A stretch of 64,000 bases of DNA from Saturnia japonica (lineage: Eukaryota; Arthropoda; Insecta; Lepidoptera; Saturniidae), in contig CM065309.1 of NCBI GenBank assembly GCA_033032175.1, positions 6,758,001-6,822,000 of the forward strand, written 5' to 3'. Both the position numbers and the translations under genes were made by a program. A model generated the notes under the pieces. The model was not told the origin of the DNA. It worked only from the letters and a program-made list of their open reading frames with translations, and searched no databases. The stretch's first letter is position 1; each line of letters opens with the position of its first letter. Shown one piece after another: positions 59,376-64,000 of the stretch.

Positions 59376-59484
59376 GCGCAGTTTTGAGTGCTGTTGCCGG
59401 AGCCTCTATTTTATTGTTACTTAAAGTTACCGGTCTTTCAATGGCTGATATACGACAAGCTCTTTATACAATTAAGCAAGCAAG
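59376..59484 (+). CDS. TIMMDC1: TIMMDC1 exon 5
   Basis: Acceptor TATGTAG and donor CAAG|GTAAGA bound 109 nt. It encodes GAVLSAVAGASILLLLKVTG then LSMADIRQALYTIKQAR. The first part is the fourth membrane helix; the rest is the start of the matrix-side or soluble tail. Confidence 0.95.
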
Positions 59485-59595
59485 GTAAGACATTATGTTA
59501 TCCAATGTTTCAAAATTAAACTTACCTCCATTATTAGGTCATACCTTCATTCGCATCAAGTTTTTCTGTACGTTATTTCCAACATATTGGTTAAA

Positions 59596-59680
59596 AAAAA
59601 AACGATCTTGTTTCCACACCGCCAAGGTTGCACCAAAGCGTCGCCACGCCAACATTGGATCCAACAACCGGTCTAACCCG
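59596..59680 (+). repeat. Dispersed repeat 'CCACACCGCCAA', copy 2
   Basis: An A run, then CCACACCGCCAAGGTTG, CACCAAAGCGTCGCCACGCC, AACATTGGATCCAACAACCG. It matches 42055-42140 in order and orientation, 17.5 kb away. Confidence 0.65.
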
Positions 59681-60039
59681 CTGCTTTGGATGTTTCGCAT
59701 CAAAAATCATAGAGTGGAACACTTATTGGTGAGGTGAAAAGGAACAAAAGATGTAACGGCACTAATTGCCCTTTTAATAATCGGGAAGCTCTGAATTTTG
59801 ATTTCCTCTTCAGCCTACTTATAAAGCAAATACTTATTGCTGCAATTACAGCTGAATTCATAGCGCGTCCGTATCGAGTAAAGTATGACACAAAGTGATT
59901 AGGTACCTATTTAATTACTTGTTTTTATTGTGCAACTATGCCTAATAATGACTGAATGTTGCCGTTAGTCTTGGCCATTGGTCTTCAATGCATTTTGTCG
60001 ATTAAAAATTTCCTTATATTATATTATAGTACTTATATA

Positions 60040-61637
60040 CACTCATCAAAAAAGTCTAAGCAACATGTACTAATTTAAATTTTAGGATGGTTCTTCACAT
60101 TATAACGTTGTATTTTATTTTTAAAATAATATCTTTAGAGTTCTATGATGTAAAAATAACAGCTGTTGTCTTTATAAGTTCTTTTAATAACAGAAATGAA
60201 CAATATTAGAATATACTGTAGAAACTAAGATACATAAGAAACTAAACTTTTTTATTACAAAATGAAATTTCTAAAGAAAATGTATTTATTGTGAAAGAAT
60301 AGAACAATTTAATACAAAGTATGGGCTCCTCCGTTATTCAGAACTTGTCGGCAACGATTATTCATTGAATTAATGAGACTGTTTATGTCATCTTGCGGTA
60401 TTCGCTCCCAATGGAATTGTAGCAAATCCTTCAGCTGTTGGGTTGTTGTCGCACCGTCCAAGTCCTTCAAAACACATCTCTGGAGCATGTCCCATGAGTG
60501 CTCGATGGGGTTGAGATCTGGCGATTGTGCAGGCCAGGGCAATACCCGGATGTTCTCCGTTGCAAAGTATTCACTGGTTCACCGAGCTGTATGTGAACGC
60601 GCATTGTCATGCATTAACCTAAAATCGGAGCCAAAGGTTTGTGCAAATGGGTAGACATAAGGTCTGAGAATATCCTCAATGTAATTTTCAGCATTCATGT
60701 TTCCATTTACAAAAACGAGCTCAGTTCGCCTGTTCTTCATAATACCCGCCCATAACATAACTGTTGAGCCGCTGTATGGATGAACTTCCTGAACGCACTT
60801 GAGCCTTTCAGTATTTCCGGGCCGACGATACACTCGCACGCTTCTTGTATCAGGCTTAAACCCGAATCGCGACTCATCGGAAAACATAATTTTATCCCAT
60901 TGTTCCTGGGTCCATGTTATGCGTTCTCTACACCATTCATATCGACGAGCGCGATTCCCGTGACGTATCGGTGGGCACCTGATTGGGCGTCGAGCTCGTA
61001 GGCCATACTCATGCAGTCGATTTCGCACAGTTTGAGGACTTACATCAACACCACTTGAAATTTGTTGCCTCAAACTTATCTCTCGAGCGGTTAACATCGA
61101 CTGGCGTCTTGCAGTCAGTTGTATGTACCGGTCTTGCCGAGTGGTTGTACTCCTTTTACGGCCTGGATGCTGTTCAGCGGGTTCTCCTGTATTATTGTAG
61201 CGCTGCCAAAGACGACAAATAACACTTCTATGAATGCCAAAATGTCGAGATACCTGAGATTGATTACTTCCCGCTTGCAACATCCCTACAGCTCTTTGCA
61301 TTTCATCTGCCATCAAATGACGTCGCTTCATGACGCAAAGAATATCTAACAATTCAATTTTGTCGCTAACTTTATTTAAATGGTTGGTAAAATTATAAAA
61401 TGAAGACTAAACGTAGCAATTAAAACGCACTTAAATTCAAACAAATTCGCAGTCATTTGAATTTTATGAAAAAACAAAACAATCAAATTTTTTTTTTACA
61501 ACCAGCCAGTATGTCATCAATAACAAAAAAGTTTACTTACCTTACGCACTTTGTTCGAGTAAATATTTAGAAATTAATTAATATAAATGGAAAAATTTGT
61601 AATATCACGCATGTTGCTTAGACTTTTTTGATGTGTG
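60040..61637 (-). mobile_element. Tc1-like DNA transposon, nearly intact
   Basis: The terminal inverted repeats (60040-60067 and 61610-61637) agree at 27 of 28 bases (outer part CACTCATCAAAAAAGTCTAA). TA flanks both sides (60038-60039 and 61638-61639). Size is 1598 bp. The transposase reads on the minus strand, against TIMMDC1. The near-perfect ends and one-stop ORF indicate a young insertion. Confidence 0.9.
60309..61352 (-). pseudogene. Tc1-like transposase with one in-frame stop
   Basis: A single frame of 347 codons runs from 61352 to the stop at 60309, interrupted only by TGA at 60579-60581 (codon 258). The N-terminus has two helix-turn-helix units (SQVSRHFGIHRSVICRLWQR, then GRKRSTT, VSPQTVRNRLHEYGLRARRP). 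The DD34E catalytic residues are all present: KIMFSDESRFG, LMHDNARSHTAR just before the stop, and SPDLNPIEHSWDML after it. Length is normal for Tc1. An internal methionine such as codon 8 or 14 could be the true start. Use of another copy's protein is the likely way of moving. Confidence 0.9.
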
Positions 61638-61653
61638 TATTTTTTTTTTACAG

Positions 61654-61771
61654 GGAAGATCAGTACAATCAAGTTGTAGAAAAATCTGCAAAGATAAAAA
61701 ATGACGACTTAACTAGGCATCACGAAAAACTCGTTGAGGAAAAGGGCGAACAAAAAATAATAGAAATTTAA
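61654..61771 (+). CDS. TIMMDC1: TIMMDC1 exon 6 (stop codon)
   Basis: Acceptor TTTTTTTTTACAG starts 118 nt that end in TAA at 61769-61771. It encodes EDQYNQVVEKSAKIKNDDLT, RHHEKLVEEKGEQKIIEI. This charged tail is the least conserved part of the family. The start of the exon is fixed by the split arginine codon. Confidence 0.9.
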
Positions 61772-61848
61772 TTAGTGGGCTGTGTAGTAAGTAGACTATG
61801 TAAATATATAGTAGGTACAACAATTTTGTTATTTCTTAATTTATTGTA

Positions 61849-61854
61849 AATAAA
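61849..61854 (+). terminator. Candidate polyadenylation signal of TIMMDC1
   Basis: AATAAA begins 78 bp after the stop codon, within a TAAATAAATAAATA run, with a second AATAAATAAATAA run around 61869-61882. A short 3' UTR ending near 61870-61910 is likely. Confidence 0.6.
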
Positions 61855-61899
61855 TAAATACGTATTCAAATAAATAAATAATACATTGTATTTTTAAAA

Positions 61900-62626
61900 T
61901 TTATTTTGCGTCTTATTGTTTAGCGGTATAAACATTAAGGGAAAAAACTTACTTGACGAAAGGAGCATTCGAAAAAAATGAATCCACCACAATATCTTGA
62001 TGGTAAACTGATACTAAACGGTACTGCAAATTGATGTCAATTTGTATTTTTTTTTTTTACAGTAGCACGGCGTAATGACATGACGTTACTGTCTCTGATG
62101 GTAAGCGCAGTACAATCTCTAACACAACGGCGCTCACAGAGAGATCGTGATCCTTCGACGGTTGTCGCTGTCACGCTAGCCTGCATTAATTTAACTGGAT
62201 ATGCACAGGCTGATCCCGAAACGCGACACGTAAAAGCGAGTAACTATGACGGATTTTTCACCATATGTATGGTGGACGCGACCTAGTCGGGCAAAACAGT
62301 CCACCATTTCATTTCCTCGTTCGTGCTCAGCAGGGTGCTGCACCACGTGCACATGAGGATTTGAGGCGGCTTGGGCGTCTCGGTTCTATAGACGTAATTC
62401 GACACGCCAGATTATCCAAATTGAAGGCAAATATTGCCGTTCTATGCTCATCGTGAACGAATTCGTCATTGTTTAACCATTTTAGAATTTTGTTCTGATT
62501 TTGAATGACCTTTGGAAACAAAAAAATATCGAGTTAATTTTTGGTGATAATTTTTAAAACGTGTTTATTTAAACTTAATTTCATGTGAGAAGTAAAAAAA
62601 ATGTTTTTGAACTACCCTAGTACATA
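61900..62626. other. Intergenic, unassigned GC-richer stretch
   Basis: 62060-62460 is richer in GC than its surroundings and open over short stretches on both strands, but neither translation shows a domain that I recognise. It may be a transposon remnant. Confidence 0.4.
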
Positions 62627-62630
62627 TTTA

Positions 62631-62656
62631 CGATTATGAATGATCATTCATAATCG
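62631..62656. repeat. 26-bp perfect palindrome
   Basis: The arm is CGATTATGAATGA, with no loop. The same GCGATTATGAA core is found at 62688-62698 and, inverted, at 63162-63172. Confidence 0.85.
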
Positions 62657-62681
62657 AGCCATTAAAGTATGTATACTCGGA

Positions 62682-63178
62682 GGTAGGCGATTATGAATAA
62701 TGGTTGAATTGAGATATGTACTTATAACAGTGGGAATGTCGTAAACAAAGTTCTTTAGAAGAACATTAATATACCAATTTGCTAATAAAGCTCTTTCGGT
62801 TGTAATAATTACTAATTATATTAAATTGGTAACTACTAATATTAGTGGGAACTGCTAATATTAGTAATTAGCTGCGCCCCATGGTTTCACCTGTGTTAAT
62901 TTTATACGATAAACATCACCGACGCACCCGTGTATGCAATATTTTATACTTTGTGTAAAGTTATAGACATTTTTATGAGGAATAAATTAATTTTCAAATT
63001 CTAATAAAGCCTATGTTACTCGCTGATACTGTAGCTTTTGTTGGTGAAAGAATTTTTAAAATCGGTCAGTAGTTTTTGAGTTTATTAATTACAAAAGAAA
63101 AAATAAAATCTTTCTTCTATATAATATTGGTATAGATTACTAATGGTGATAATGAAGATATCTTCATAATCGCCCACC
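62682..63178. mobile_element. Possible MITE with GGTRGGCGATTATGAA ends
   Basis: GGTAGGCGATTATGAA at 62682-62697 is mirrored by TTCATAATCGCCCACC at 63162-63177, one mismatch in 16. TATAC is close to both outer sides (62672-62676 and 63181-63185), a possible target duplication if the ends extend 3-5 bp further. Inside is a family B repeat fragment (62870-63130). No coding capacity. Confidence 0.45.
62870..63130 (+). repeat. Repeat family B, fragment 4
   Basis: It begins GCTGCGCCCCATGGTTTCAC and continues CGATAAACATCACCGACGCA CCCGTGTATGCAATAT, comparable with 48862-48920. The end carries AAAATCGGTCAGTAGTTTTTGAG, a standard retroposon phrase. Confidence 0.55.
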
Positions 63179-63796
63179 GCTATACACAATGTTATTTGAC
63201 TGTGATCTTCTGATGTTATCAGATTTATAATGACCGATATGAATAATAAATAAAATGAGATTTTTATAAAAGCACTTTATTGACGAATACATTGATTGCA
63301 CTGTGTGACTAATAGTAACTACATACAAAAATATTATGAAATACATATGTACATTTTTGTGCATAGGTAAATTTGCGGTTCGCAAAACCGCTACTCTTAG
63401 AGAAAGTATTAAAAGGTTCTTATAGTGTAAAAAATAAGCCATGTTAGAGGTGATTTAACATTTTTGCTTAACTATAAACTCTTGTTGGCAAGAAAATACT
63501 TTTGTACGTTGAATATAACAGAGATATTGATTTAAATAATTTATTGTCTACTTAGTTGTACGTTTTTTTTCTGTTATTAAAATATTAGTTATTTATTGTT
63601 TCGTTTGTTATGATAAGTAATAATAATGAAAAAATCACAGTTTTTCGTAAATTTGTTAATAAACATAATTTTCTAAATAAACTATAGGTACAACATTTTA
63701 TAAAAACCCTTCCCCATCAAAAAGTTTACGACGTTCGTATTCCAAAAAATGAACTATTTTGTTATCAAGCGTAAAAATGATAGCAATAATAATACA

Positions 63797-64000
63797 AGGT
63801 GTCCAGAAAGGGTATCGGGTATTTGTAAGTTCAATGAATCAAAAATTATTTGTATGCAATAAAAAAGTTTATTGTTTATTATTAGCATATGAATTGGAGA
63901 ATTATTTGGAAAAGATGATGTTATCCAAATGATGACCGTTACGTTGCTGGCACTCTTCTAAACGGAAACGAAGATTGGCGATAACACGTTGACACATAGC
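63797..64000 (-). mobile_element. End of an IS630/mariner-type element, cut by the window edge
   Basis: GGTGTCCAGAAAGGGTATCG near 63798 looks like an insect transposon end of the GGTGTCC type. The inner part codes on the minus strand for the C-terminus of a transposase (63902-64000): CQRVIANLRFRLEECQQRNG then HHLDNIIFSK and stop. The pattern 'RV..N...R...C....G.H...IIF' closes many insect mariner-like transposases. The rest lies beyond the window. Confidence 0.55.
63902..64000 (-). CDS. Mariner-like transposase, C-terminal 32 residues (partial)
   Basis: The frame is open from the window edge to TAA at 63902-63904. The last residues are GHHLDNIIFSK. No break is visible in this short part, so the copy could be intact or broken beyond the edge. 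The assignment rests on one C-terminal motif. Confidence 0.5.
   Translation of the reverse strand, partial: AMCQRVIANLRFRLEECQQRNGHHLDNIIFSK

Larger units (their letters stand above)
59485..61653. other. TIMMDC1 intron 5
   Basis: A 2.17-kb intron. It holds a dispersed repeat at 59596-59680 and a Tc1-like element at 60040-61637 that fills nearly all of its 3' part. Only 61640-61653 separates the element from the acceptor. Confidence 0.8.
53371..61771 (+). other. TIMMDC1: Gene span: TIMMDC1, complex I assembly factor
   Basis: Six exons (149, 166, 89, 134, 109 and 118 nt) join to 765 nt, 254 residues plus stop. TIMMDC1 is a multi-pass protein of the inner mitochondrial membrane, related to the Tim17/Tim22/Tim23 fold, that helps assemble the membrane arm of respiratory complex I. 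The product has a short N-terminal part (SGWDRVKAMYKK), four hydrophobic segments at about residues 60-80, 118-140, 146-185 (two adjacent helices) and a charged C-terminal tail (KIIEI end). Human TIMMDC1 is 285 residues. All introns are GT-AG and the phases agree. The introns carry several transposons. Confidence 0.92.

Noticed and set aside
62080..62521. ORFs on both strands
   Set aside because: Short, overlapping, with no recognised motif; a faint RNase H-like phrase in one frame was too weak to call.

Overview
The window is animal nuclear DNA, most likely from a moth or butterfly (Lepidoptera). It is AT-rich, has GT-AG introns from about 80 bp to 15 kb, and carries repeat types that I recognise from lepidopteran genomes: a tRNA-derived SINE whose tail mentions Tc/mariner-rich surroundings, LINE 3' tails with the 'CATCAGGCGG'-like motif, short repeats with a 'GCGGCTTCGC' head, and many Tc1/mariner, hAT and MITE copies. 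The species assignment is inference; no database search was possible.

Two host genes can be read exon by exon, both on the + strand. The first (1592-31449) is the 3' part of a polypyrimidine tract-binding protein gene (PTBP1, Drosophila hephaestus). Ten exons join without a frame error into 405 residues covering the linker before RRM2, RRM2, the alanine/glycine-rich linker, RRM3 and RRM4, ending in SFSKSSI. RRM1 and the start lie upstream of the window. Its 34-nt exon (29304-29337) matches in place and length the exon whose skipping drives PTBP autoregulation in vertebrates, and here skipping would give a stop after eight codons. The second gene (53371-61771) is complete: six exons encode a 254-residue four-helix membrane protein of the TIMMDC1 family, a mitochondrial complex I assembly factor.

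The rest is introns and intergenic DNA full of mobile elements. 1-31449: PTBP introns holding a SINE, several dispersed repeats, a 34-bp perfect palindrome, a 293-bp Harbinger-type MITE (12708-13000), a decayed Tc1 element (21602-23089) and a decayed RTE-type LINE (24370-26175). 31450-53370: intergenic, with a decayed mariner (37294-38628), LINE tails, a decayed hAT transposase (42759-43831), several direct repeat pairs, and a 2.15-kb DNA transposon (50878-53028). 53371-61771: TIMMDC1 with intronic repeats, a tandemly duplicated R1/TRAS-like LINE fragment with a gag zinc knuckle and an array of small hairpins (56310-58105), and a nearly intact Tc1-like element (60040-61637) that ends 14 nt before the last exon. 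61772-64000: repeats and the end of another IS630/mariner-type transposase.

The most unusual object is the transposon at 50878-53028. Its 33-bp terminal inverted repeats are flanked by ATAT, and next to the left end lies a tandem array of about 13 units with a near-exact 43-bp period. The conserved part of each unit is the inner half of the terminal repeat. Its decayed ORF belongs to a multi-copy arthropod protein family without a known function. The hairpin array with covarying arms in TIMMDC1 intron 3 and the transposon that abuts the TIMMDC1 splice acceptor are the other two observations most worth checking.
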